From NZWG01 sp964478995 (lineage in GTDB: Bacteria > Fidelibacterota > Marinisomatia > Marinisomatales > UBA1611), in NCBI GenBank assembly GCA_964478995.1, contig CAYZJY010000004.1, positions 1 to 46,167 on the forward strand: a stretch of 46,167 nucleotides of DNA. Reading direction: 5' to 3'. The translations under genes and the position numbers were made by a program. Positions 17,170-24,968 of the stretch are shown here, piece after piece. The notes beneath the pieces are model-generated. The model searched no databases. It had not been told where the DNA came from and was given only the letters and a program-made list of their open reading frames with translations. The first letter of the stretch is position 1. Every line of letters begins with the position of its first letter.

Positions 17170-18522
17170 ATGAAAGTTGTTATTATTGGCGGTGGAGAAG
17201 TAGGCTTCCATGTTGCTAAAGCTTTAAGTGAAGAAAATTATGACATCACCGTTGTTGATATTGATCCCATAAAGTGTCGTAGAGCCTCAGAAAATCTTGA
17301 TGTCATTGTTGTTGAAGGTAATGGCGCAAGCCCCAACACTCTAAATGAAGCAAAAGTTGGTGATGCTGATTATGTGTTATGCCTGACAAGGGTTGATGAG
17401 GTTAATTTAATTGCATCTCAGCAAGCTCATAAACTCGGTGCCAATAGGATAATTGCAAGACTGCGAAATCAGCAGTATACCACGCAAGATTCAATCATAC
17501 GTCCTGAAAAATTTGGAGTAGATATTGTTATCCATCCCGAGAAGGCTGCTTGTGAAGAGATTACAAGATTGGTCAAACATCCTTATGCTGTCCAGGTAAT
17601 GGATTTTGAGGCTGGTCGCTTGACAATGTTGGGACTGACAATTGACATAGCATGTGAAAGTATCGATGGTATTCCTCTAGGCCAGATAGCAAAGAATAAT
17701 AGTCACTTTAGGTTTGGTGTGATTGCTGTATTAAGGGGGCAAGAAACAATAGTACCATGGGCAGAGTTTACCTTTCAAGAGGGTGACATAGGGTATTTTG
17801 TAATAAAGACCGAAGACATCCAAAACTTAATGACACTATTATGTAAAGAAGTTACAACTACTAAGCGCGTGATGATCATAGGAGGAAGTAAAATTGGTCG
17901 ATCTCTCGCAAAAGAATTACCTAATGAATCTGTAAATGCTAGACTTATAGAATATGACCGTCCAAAAGCAGGATTGATATCTCATTCAATCGATGAGTCC
18001 ATGATAATATATGGTGATGGAACTGACATAGAATTTTTAAAATCTGAGAATATCCAAAATGTAGATAGTTTCATATGTGTTACTGAGAATGAGAAGACGA
18101 ACCTTATTGCTGGACTATTGGCTAAACATCTTGGTGCAAAACAAAGTATTATACATGTCTCTACTACTGAATACATTCCAACGATTCAAGAAATTGGTGC
18201 AGGAGCAGTCATTAGTAAGAATTTATCCACAGTAAATGCGATTCTCAGAGAATTGCATACTGACATCACTGAAATTCCAGTAGTAACCTTTGATGAGATA
18301 GAGGTTGATGTAATTGAATTTCAACCTGAACCGAATAGCCCTGTGACCCAACGTCCTTTAAAAGAATTGAATTTTCCTAAAGATTGCATTGTTGGAATGA
18401 TCAATCACCACGGAAAGATTAGAATCGCACATGGAACTTCCATTTTAACAGAAGATGATACAGCATTGGTTTTTGCTAAGCCTAAAGCCATAAGTAAAAT
18501 AAAAAAATTATTTTCATCATGA
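17170..18522 (+). CDS. trkA: Trk potassium transporter NAD-binding protein TrkA
   Basis: Cytosolic regulatory ring of the Trk/Ktr-type K+ uptake system. The 450 residues form the full duplicated arrangement: Rossmann RCK-N domain 1 (GGGEVG at 7-12, VVDIDP, VVEGNGASPNTL), RCK-C domain 1 (about 140-220), Rossmann domain 2 (MIIGGSKIGRSLAKEL, then IYGDGTDIEFL) and RCK-C domain 2 to the end. Nucleotide or ATP/ADP binding is expected to gate TrkH. The stop overlaps trkH by ATGA, which fits stoichiometric partners. An A/T-rich 59-base leader separates it from murA, so it may have its own promoter, although none was assigned with confidence. Confidence 0.95.
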   Translation: MKVVIIGGGEVGFHVAKALSEENYDITVVDIDPIKCRRASENLDVIVVEGNGASPNTLNEAKVGDADYVLCLTRVDEVNLIASQQAHKLGANRIIARLRNQQYTTQDSIIRPEKFGVDIVIHPEKAACEEITRLVKHPYAVQVMDFEAGRLTMLGLTIDIACESIDGIPLGQIAKNNSHFRFGVIAVLRGQETIVPWAEFTFQEGDIGYFVIKTEDIQNLMTLLCKEVTTTKRVMIIGGSKIGRSLAKELPNESVNARLIEYDRPKAGLISHSIDESMIIYGDGTDIEFLKSENIQNVDSFICVTENEKTNLIAGLLAKHLGAKQSIIHVSTTEYIPTIQEIGAGAVISKNLSTVNAILRELHTDITEIPVVTFDEIEVDVIEFQPEPNSPVTQRPLKELNFPKDCIVGMINHHGKIRIAHGTSILTEDDTALVFAKPKAISKIKKLFSS

Positions 18523-19988
18523 GGTTTAGGCCACTTCTCAATATTATTGGCGCGCTCCTTTCAATATTAGGCACTACAATGGTAGTGCCTATTTTTATTT
18601 CTTTAGGTTATGGTGAGTCTGATTTAAATGGATTTTTGATATCCTCTGTTTTATGTATTGGTTTAGGATTGCCATTATGGTTAACAACAAGATACTCGAG
18701 AACTCTAACTAATCGAGATGGTTTTGCCATTGTAACATTTTCATGGATTATTACTGCGATCATTGGTGCTCTACCTTTTTATTTTTCTGGTGCCATTCCT
18801 GATGTTACAGATGCATTCTTTGAGTCCATGTCAGGTGTGACAACAACAGGAGCATCCATCCTAGGCAGTACAATCACACATCCTCATTTAGAAAATGGAA
18901 TTGAAAGTTTACCCCATGGAATTCTTTTTTGGCGTTCCTTCATTCAATGGATCGGAGGAATGGGCATTGTAGTGTTCTATATCGCCATACTTCCACTGCT
19001 GGGTGTTGGTGGTGTACAATTATTTAAAGCCGAGGTGCCTGGGCCAGTAGCTGATAAGATAAAACCCAGAGTACGGGAGACGGCTAAATTCCTTTGGATT
19101 GTATATGTAGGAATTACCCTTGCGGAGGTCTTAGCATTAATGGGTGCTGGCATGGACGCATTTGATTCAATTTGTCATGCATTAACAACAATGCCTACTG
19201 GTGGTTTCTCTACAAAAAATGCGAGCATCGGTCACTATGATAGTTCGATAATTCATTACATAATAATATTTTTCATGTTCATAGCTGGGGTGAATTTCTC
19301 GTTGCATTTTCGAGCGATCAATGGTGACATGGGTTCATATAAAAAAGATACTGAATTTATTGTATACATCATTGGAATGGTTGCTGTCACTCTATTGATC
19401 TTCTTTTCAGTTGCATCCCAAAACAATGAATTCTCACAATCAAAATTTAGAGAATCGTTATTTGTAACGGTCTCAATCTTTACTACTACAGGGTTTGGTT
19501 CTGCTGATTATGAATTATGGCCAGTATTTGTACAAGCGGTGCTCTTAACTTTGATGTTTGTAGGAGGCATGGGTGGCTCAACTGGTGGTGGAATGAAAGT
19601 GATCCGATGCATGCTTTTAGTGAAATATGCAGCATTGGAAACTAGACGAATGCTCCATTCAAGGGCATTGATACCTGTAAGGATAGGAAAACAATTGATA
19701 AAAGAAGATGTAGTGAGAAATACTTTGGGTTTTTTCTTATTTTTCATGTCTGCATTCATTATTGCTACAATTTGCCTTTCATCAATGGGACTAGATCTGG
19801 AATCTTCAATAGGTGCAGCCGCATCAGCAATGGGTAACATAGGTCCTGGACTAGGAGACTTTGGGCCTACGGATAATTATGCATTATTATCCGATCCAGG
19901 CAAATGGGTACTGACTTTTTGCATGTTATTAGGCAGACTGGAAATTTTTACAGTAATGGTATTATTTAGTAAGACCTTTTGGAAATAG
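18519..19988 (+). CDS. trkH: Trk potassium transporter membrane subunit TrkH
   Basis: Inner-membrane K+ channel/transporter subunit. The 489 residues have about ten to twelve hydrophobic segments and the four pseudo-repeated membrane-pore-membrane units of the family. Selectivity-filter-like loops are visible: MSGVTTTGASIL, ALTTMPTGGFST, TVSIFTTTGFGS and AASAMGNIGPGLG, each with the conserved Gly. FWRSFIQWIGGMGIVV and GGMGGSTGGGMKV are further family hallmarks. It is translationally coupled to trkA. The crotonase gene starts 9 bases later and so may share the transcript. Confidence 0.95.
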   Translation: MRFRPLLNIIGALLSILGTTMVVPIFISLGYGESDLNGFLISSVLCIGLGLPLWLTTRYSRTLTNRDGFAIVTFSWIITAIIGALPFYFSGAIPDVTDAFFESMSGVTTTGASILGSTITHPHLENGIESLPHGILFWRSFIQWIGGMGIVVFYIAILPLLGVGGVQLFKAEVPGPVADKIKPRVRETAKFLWIVYVGITLAEVLALMGAGMDAFDSICHALTTMPTGGFSTKNASIGHYDSSIIHYIIIFFMFIAGVNFSLHFRAINGDMGSYKKDTEFIVYIIGMVAVTLLIFFSVASQNNEFSQSKFRESLFVTVSIFTTTGFGSADYELWPVFVQAVLLTLMFVGGMGGSTGGGMKVIRCMLLVKYAALETRRMLHSRALIPVRIGKQLIKEDVVRNTLGFFLFFMSAFIIATICLSSMGLDLESSIGAAASAMGNIGPGLGDFGPTDNYALLSDPGKWVLTFCMLLGRLEIFTVMVLFSKTFWK

Positions 19989-19997
19989 GAAATTAAT

Positions 19998-20768
19998 ATG
20001 TTCATCAATAAAAAAATTATGGACCAAATTGGTATTTTAACAATTGATAGACAAGACTCATTAAATGCAATGAATCCTGATGTCTTAAAAGAATTAGATC
20101 AATCAGTTAAAGGATTTATTAGTGATGAAGATTTAGGTGTCATAATAATCACTGGTGCTGGAGATAAAGCATTCATTGCAGGTGCAGATATCAAATTAAT
20201 GCAAGATCTTGATACAAAAGGAGGTCTGGAATTTGGAAAGTTAGGTCAGGAAGTGACAATGACCATAGAGGATTCACCAAAACCTGTTCTTGCTGCGATC
20301 AATGGTTTTGCATTGGGTGGTGGTTGTGAGATCTCCATGGCATGTCATGTAAGATATGCTAGTGAAAATGCAATATTTGCACAACCTGAAGTAAAATTAG
20401 GACTTATTCCTGGTTGGGGAGGTACCCAACGGCTTCCAAGAATAGTGGGCATGGGTAATGCAACAGAATTAATCATAGGTGGTCATATGATAGATGCAAG
20501 GGAAGCTTTGAGGATTGGTTTGGTCAATAAAATTTTCCCGCTTGAAAATCTTTTGGAAGAGACTATTAACTTTGCCAAAGAAATACTAAAGAATGGGCCG
20601 GACTGCATAGCGGAATCATTGAGATGTATTAATAATTCTGCTGGTCATTCTCTCATGGAAGGCCTAGATATTGAAGTTGAGGCTTTCAGCAAACTATTTG
20701 GCACAGATGAGACAACAGAAGGATTGAATGCATTTGTTGATAAGAGAAAACCAAAATTTAGAGGTTAA
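19998..20768 (+). CDS. Enoyl-CoA hydratase / crotonase family protein
   Basis: Crotonase-fold enzyme of 256 residues, most likely a short-chain enoyl-CoA hydratase of fatty-acid or branched-chain amino-acid degradation. The oxyanion-hole segments GAGDKAFIAGADIK and NGFALGGGCE are present, and both catalytic glutamates of true hydratases are present: Glu111 in GGGCEIS and Glu131 in AQPEVKLGLIPGWGGTQRL. Isomerase or 3-hydroxybutyryl-CoA dehydratase activity cannot be excluded. It begins 9 bases after trkH and abuts the DUF1611 gene directly. With the methylmalonyl-CoA epimerase three genes on, it hints at acyl-CoA catabolism entering via propionyl/methylmalonyl-CoA. Confidence 0.88.
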   Translation: MFINKKIMDQIGILTIDRQDSLNAMNPDVLKELDQSVKGFISDEDLGVIIITGAGDKAFIAGADIKLMQDLDTKGGLEFGKLGQEVTMTIEDSPKPVLAAINGFALGGGCEISMACHVRYASENAIFAQPEVKLGLIPGWGGTQRLPRIVGMGNATELIIGGHMIDAREALRIGLVNKIFPLENLLEETINFAKEILKNGPDCIAESLRCINNSAGHSLMEGLDIEVEAFSKLFGTDETTEGLNAFVDKRKPKFRG

Positions 20769-21806
20769 ATGCCACGCTATGTGATCTTAGCTCATGGAGC
20801 ATTTGATTATATTTACAGTAAGACTGGCAACATGCTTATTCGATATCAACCTAAGGATGTTGTTGCAGTAATTGACTCTAGCCAAGTTGGTAAAACTGCA
20901 GATGACGTATTGGGATGGGGTGGAAGTATCCCTTGTGTTGCTAGTTTTAATGATACAAAACAATTTTCGCCAACTCATCTAATCATAGGTAGCGCACCTC
21001 AAGGTGGTTTTCTAGATGATCTAAGTTTAATTGAAATAAATAATGCAATTGATTCTGGTTGTCATATCGTTAGTGGTATGCATGTCTTCTTAAATGAAGA
21101 TAGATCGCTTGTAAAAAAATCTATTGAAAATAACGTAAAACTAATTGATTTGCGCAAACCTCCTGATCCGCCACATTTTCCCAGTGGTAGTTGGAAAAGC
21201 CGTAATTTTCCAGTACTGATGGTAGTTGGTTCAGATTGTGATACAGGCAAAATGACCACTGCTTGGGAGATCACTCAATTATTAAAAAAAAATAATATGA
21301 ATGTTGAGTTTCTTGGTACTGGTCAAACCGGAATTCTTCTTTCTGGAAAGGGAGTTCCCATTGATGCAGTGACGGCTGATTTTCTGGCTGGAGAGATGGA
21401 GTATTGCCTTGATCAATATGAAGATGACATCGATCTAGTTGTTGTTGAGGGACAAGGAGCATTGAATAACATGTTCTATTCTGGAGTGACATTGGGATTG
21501 CTACATGGTTGCATGCCGGATTTTTTGATATTGACTCATGAACCTGGTCGCGAAGTTGATGTTTCAGATCATCCAATTCCTCCATTAAAGGAATTGATGG
21601 AACTATACCTAGACCTATTAAAGCCTTTTAAAGATTCAGCATTTTTAGGGATGAATTTTTTAACATTAAAACTTGATGAAGACTCTGCTCTGGAATATAT
21701 GTCAGATACTCAGAAAGCATTTAATATTCCAGTAACAGACCTAATTCGTTTTAAAGATAAGGAATTGGTTTCTACTATCAAAAATGCAATAACGGAATGG
21801 AAATAG
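20769..21806 (+). CDS. DUF1611 P-loop protein (DgcN-like candidate)
   Basis: A 345-residue cytosolic protein of the DUF1611 family. An N-terminal alpha/beta domain (1-135, containing IIGSAPQGG) precedes a P-loop NTPase domain with the unusual Walker A GSDCDTGKMTT (154-164) and a later VVVEGQGAL segment. Members often lie beside a dipeptide-type epimerase, as here (10-base overlap). In marine Proteobacteria such a pair, DgcN-DgcA, has been described in D-glutamate catabolism, DgcN as an N-acetyltransferase and DgcA as the N-acetylglutamate epimerase/racemase (from memory). Whether this homologue shares that reaction is inference. It starts directly after the crotonase stop. Confidence 0.75.
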   Translation: MPRYVILAHGAFDYIYSKTGNMLIRYQPKDVVAVIDSSQVGKTADDVLGWGGSIPCVASFNDTKQFSPTHLIIGSAPQGGFLDDLSLIEINNAIDSGCHIVSGMHVFLNEDRSLVKKSIENNVKLIDLRKPPDPPHFPSGSWKSRNFPVLMVVGSDCDTGKMTTAWEITQLLKKNNMNVEFLGTGQTGILLSGKGVPIDAVTADFLAGEMEYCLDQYEDDIDLVVVEGQGALNNMFYSGVTLGLLHGCMPDFLILTHEPGREVDVSDHPIPPLKELMELYLDLLKPFKDSAFLGMNFLTLKLDEDSALEYMSDTQKAFNIPVTDLIRFKDKELVSTIKNAITEWK

Positions 21807-22828
21807 ATTACATACCCTATAGAATTAAATTAAAACATACCTTTGGCATAGCAAGGAGCACGAATGATTGGTATGATATTGTAATTATTTATATCAAGGA
21901 TGGAACAATTATCGCAAGAGGCGAGGCTGCTCCATCTGCTCGTTATAATGAGTCTATTGACCATATTATCGCAGTATTAAATAAATTAGTACTCTTACCT
22001 GAAGATTGCTCTGATAGAAAAAAGATATGGGAATATATTCATCCTCAATTAGATGGAATAAAGTCCCTAGAAGCAGGTTTTAGTATGGCATTATGGGATT
22101 GGTGGGGGCAAAAGGTGGGTAAACCAATACATGAATTATTGAATATTGATTCTTCAAACATGCCCCATACCAGTTATACAATTGCCATTGGGAAGTTAGA
22201 TGAAATTGGTCCAAAAGTAGATGAAGCCAAACCTTATTCCATCTTAAAGGTCAAACTAGGTACCCCTGAAATGGATAAAGAGATTATCAGAGAAGTTAGA
22301 AGGCACACTGATAAATTGATCAGGGTCGATGCTAATGAAGGATGGCGAACCGATAATGCATTAAAGATGTGCCATTGGCTGGCAGACCAAAACATTGAAT
22401 TTATTGAACAGCCATTTCCTGCAAATGAATTGGATCTAACTGCAAAATTAAAAGATCTGTCCCCCTTGGATATATATGCTGATGAAAATAGTTTATGTTC
22501 AAATGACATACATGATATAAAAAATGCATTTGATGGTATTAATATCAAATTAATGAAATGTGGTTCCCTAGAAGAAGGCAAGAGCATGATTGATGTGGCA
22601 AGATCTTATGACTTGAAGGTGATGCTAGGTTGCATGGTTGAAACTTCAATAGGCATTACTGCTGCATCGCATCTTGCGGGGGATGTTGATGTGGCGGACT
22701 TGGATGGTAATTTACTTATTAATAATGATCCATACATTGGAGTGAATGTGGTAAATGGTAGATTGACCTTACCTAAACAAAATGGATGTGGAATAAAATT
22801 AGATCCAAAGATCAAAGGCTTGATATAA
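21797..22828 (+). CDS. Enolase-superfamily epimerase (dipeptide epimerase / DgcA-like)
   Basis: A 343-residue member of the muconate-lactonizing/dipeptide-epimerase subgroup of the enolase superfamily, which removes and returns an alpha proton next to a carboxylate. The KxK base is ILKVKLG (Lys151, Lys153). Metal ligands are Asp178 (RVDANEGW), Glu204 (FIEQPF) and Asp229 (YADENS), and the opposite-face lysine is in KLMKCGS (251-254). A DLDGNLL motif (301-307) resembles the Asp-x-Asp that recognises the substrate amino group in L-Ala-D/L-Glu epimerases. Candidate roles are peptidoglycan-peptide recycling or N-acetyl-D-glutamate racemisation with the DUF1611 partner. It overlaps DUF1611 by 10 bases and the next gene by one (TAATG). 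Confidence 0.85.
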   Translation: MEIDYIPYRIKLKHTFGIARSTNDWYDIVIIYIKDGTIIARGEAAPSARYNESIDHIIAVLNKLVLLPEDCSDRKKIWEYIHPQLDGIKSLEAGFSMALWDWWGQKVGKPIHELLNIDSSNMPHTSYTIAIGKLDEIGPKVDEAKPYSILKVKLGTPEMDKEIIREVRRHTDKLIRVDANEGWRTDNALKMCHWLADQNIEFIEQPFPANELDLTAKLKDLSPLDIYADENSLCSNDIHDIKNAFDGINIKLMKCGSLEEGKSMIDVARSYDLKVMLGCMVETSIGITAASHLAGDVDVADLDGNLLINNDPYIGVNVVNGRLTLPKQNGCGIKLDPKIKGLI

Positions 22829-23235
22829 TGAAAATAATTGGTATAGAACATATTGGTATTGCTGTCAAAAACTTAGATAGAGATTCCAAATTTTGGAATG
22901 AAATACTAGGGATTAACCTATCTTCAACAGAGGACGTTGATGACCAAGGTGTGAAAACTGACATATATGATACAGGCTCAGGAAAAATAGAGTTACTTTT
23001 ATCAAAATACCCAAATTCACCGATTGATAAATTCATTCAAAAAAGGGGGCCTGGCATTCATCATATCTGCTTAGAGGTAGAAAATATTGATGATGCAATT
23101 AAATTTATGCTTAAGAATGATATAAAGTTAATTGGAGATGAACCTACCATTGGTGCAGAAGGATATAGGGTAATTTTTATTCATCCAACTTCAGCAGGAG
23201 GGGTATTAGTGGAGTTGGCAGAAAAGCCAGCGTAG
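22828..23235 (+). CDS. mce: Methylmalonyl-CoA epimerase
   Basis: Glyoxalase/VOC-fold enzyme interconverting (S)- and (R)-methylmalonyl-CoA ahead of methylmalonyl-CoA mutase. ATG 22828, coupled as TAATG to the preceding stop, gives 135 residues, the normal length; an upstream in-frame ATG at 22786 would only add residues overlapping the epimerase gene. Metal ligands are visible as His8 (IEHIGIAV), His78/His79 (PGIHHICLEV) and Glu129 (VLVELAE), with the characteristic late segment GYRVIFIHPTSAGGVL. The mutase itself is not in the window. It ends 3 bases from the convergent YDT-repeat gene with no visible terminator. Confidence 0.93.
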   Translation: MKIIGIEHIGIAVKNLDRDSKFWNEILGINLSSTEDVDDQGVKTDIYDTGSGKIELLLSKYPNSPIDKFIQKRGPGIHHICLEVENIDDAIKFMLKNDIKLIGDEPTIGAEGYRVIFIHPTSAGGVLVELAEKPA

Positions 23236-23238
23236 ATC

Positions 23239-24693
23239 TTATTTTTTTAGAAAACTAGGCAATTTGAAGATACTTTTATTTTTCTTTGCCTTTGATTTAT
23301 CCTTACGTCTATTCTTTTTTGTGTAATTCTTGAGATCTTCCATGGGGTTATCTCCTTCATCCAATACAATAAGTTCATCGTCGATCAATCTACCCATGTC
23401 ATAGACTGATTTTCTAAGAGGTAGGCCTTTTGAATCATATTGTATCCATTCGCCATTCTTTTTTGTACCCTTCATCAATCCTCTTTCCTTGACACGTCCA
23501 TTTCTATGGTATTTAACTATTAATTCATGGCCGGGAGGTGTTGTATTGGCTATGACTTCTCTACGTTTATCTACAACAGAAGTATCATATTTTACATATG
23601 TTTGTTTTACTAGGTTCTTTACTGTATCTTGGACCAATGTTGTATCAAATGTCAAAATTTTGAGAGTGTCAAAGATGACATTTTTATATTTCATTTCTGG
23701 ACCAATAAAAGTAGGATCTTGTGGTTTTCTTGTAATGGCTTGAACCACTGCTGTGGAATAGATCTCTTGAAGTTTTTTATATTCAACTTCAGCACGGGTC
23801 CAGTCACCACCTGCAGCATTCAAAGCTTGATTTATCCATCCTTGTGCAGATTTATCACCCATGTCTCTTGCTCTTAGTGCATCGCCTAATGTCTTGTATT
23901 TGGGAAAGGCAGATTGTTTTTGGTCTATCATGTCAGGAGTGAAATTATCAGGAAATTTACTTGAGTAGGTGTGGATGGTAACGGTATCATTGTTTGAGAC
24001 TACCAGTGTATCATATGTTTTTATAGTATCAACTGCAAAAAGCCAGATGGAATCCCTTACGACAGTAGTGTCGGTCGCATACACCCAGGTCGTATCATAG
24101 AAATATGTAGTATCATAAGCAAAGGCCCATACTGTATCTTTCATTATGGTTGTATCATAATTAACAAGAACAGTTGTATCCATCACAAAAATGGTATCAT
24201 AATTTGTTTGAATGACAGTTGTCGTATCATAGTTATTTATATAGACACTATCTATGAGAACCACTGTATCGTAAACTGTTGTAGTAGCATTTGTATATAT
24301 GAATGTTGTATCTAGGACCGTGGTGGTATCATAAAGGGTCGTATAAACAAATACAGTGTCATTAAGATTTTGAGACAGTTTCTCCTCATAGTTATTCTTT
24401 AATTCGTTGGATTGTTTTAGAAGTTCGGCAACCGTGTTTTTCAAACTGTCAAGTTCATTGCGATAAGTAGTCTCAACCTTTTTAGTACGGGCTAGAGCTT
24501 TGCTCTTTTCTATTTTTTGAACTCTTGGCTTTGATTTTTCTTTTTTATTTTCTTTCTCAAAGAGAGGACGCGGTGCTTCGATTATGGAACCAGATTGTGT
24601 TCTATAAACTTTTCTCTTTTTTTGACTAGAATTATCTTGTGCTGTCAATAGGACGCACAAAGAGAGTGCCACAGTTATTTGAACTCTACGCAT
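23239..24693 (-). CDS. Exported repeat protein with Tyr-Asp-Thr strand repeats and MORN/YwqK-like C-terminal module
   Basis: Not a recognised named family. The 484 residues start with a signal peptide (MRRVQITVALSLCVLLTAQ) and a basic, charged segment, then a short coiled coil (about 73-108). Residues about 111-242 form a run of beta-strand-like units built on Tyr-Asp-Thr-Thr followed by hydrophobic residues and a second Asp-Thr (for example YDTTTVLDTTFIY, NYDTTIMKDTVWAF). A mostly helical part follows (about 250-345), with one more pair of Asp-Thr units near 345-375. Residues about 392-440 resemble MORN/YwqK-type repeats (VKYHRNGRVKERGLMKG, then GEWIQYDSKGLPLRKSVYD). The tail is strongly Lys/Arg-rich. 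A fibrous stalk, or an adhesin or envelope scaffold, is conceivable but unproven. It stands alone on the minus strand. Confidence 0.65.
   Translation of the reverse strand: MRRVQITVALSLCVLLTAQDNSSQKKRKVYRTQSGSIIEAPRPLFEKENKKEKSKPRVQKIEKSKALARTKKVETTYRNELDSLKNTVAELLKQSNELKNNYEEKLSQNLNDTVFVYTTLYDTTTVLDTTFIYTNATTTVYDTVVLIDSVYINNYDTTTVIQTNYDTIFVMDTTVLVNYDTTIMKDTVWAFAYDTTYFYDTTWVYATDTTVVRDSIWLFAVDTIKTYDTLVVSNNDTVTIHTYSSKFPDNFTPDMIDQKQSAFPKYKTLGDALRARDMGDKSAQGWINQALNAAGGDWTRAEVEYKKLQEIYSTAVVQAITRKPQDPTFIGPEMKYKNVIFDTLKILTFDTTLVQDTVKNLVKQTYVKYDTSVVDKRREVIANTTPPGHELIVKYHRNGRVKERGLMKGTKKNGEWIQYDSKGLPLRKSVYDMGRLIDDELIVLDEGDNPMEDLKNYTKKNRRKDKSKAKKNKSIFKLPSFLKK
23968..24363 (-). repeat. Degenerate Tyr-Asp-Thr coding repeats
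   Basis: On the plus strand this stretch shows the word 'gtatcata' or close variants again and again. It encodes about eleven [YNTV]-D-T-x units (at residues about 111, 121, 141, 155, 165, 179, 193, 199, 207, 221, 227 and 236). Spacings of 6, 10, 14 and 20 residues suggest units that have been gained and lost by slippage or recombination. Confidence 0.7.
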
Positions 24694-24968
24694 ATATTAA
24701 TTTAATTTTATCTTTATTTGGATATTACTTGGATTACCGACCCTGAGTATACCACTCAATACAGAAGCATAACCATACTCAATTTTAAAAACAAATTATT
24801 TTTTTAAAAATAAAAAACGATTTTATTCATTTGCGTCAAAGGATGATCATGCTTTGTTCAGCAATTATAACCTTGAAATAAATATTAACAGTTAAAGTTA
24901 GATCTTAAATGATATTTTATCTTTTTTGTGAATAGTGCCTAATTTTTAATTGCAACATAGTCAATTTA

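Noticed and set aside
24694..24968. The 275-base AT-rich gap between the YDT-repeat gene and uvrC, considered as an ncRNA or riboswitch
   Set aside because: No stable hairpin, conserved riboswitch motif or ORF could be supported; it probably only holds two divergent promoters.
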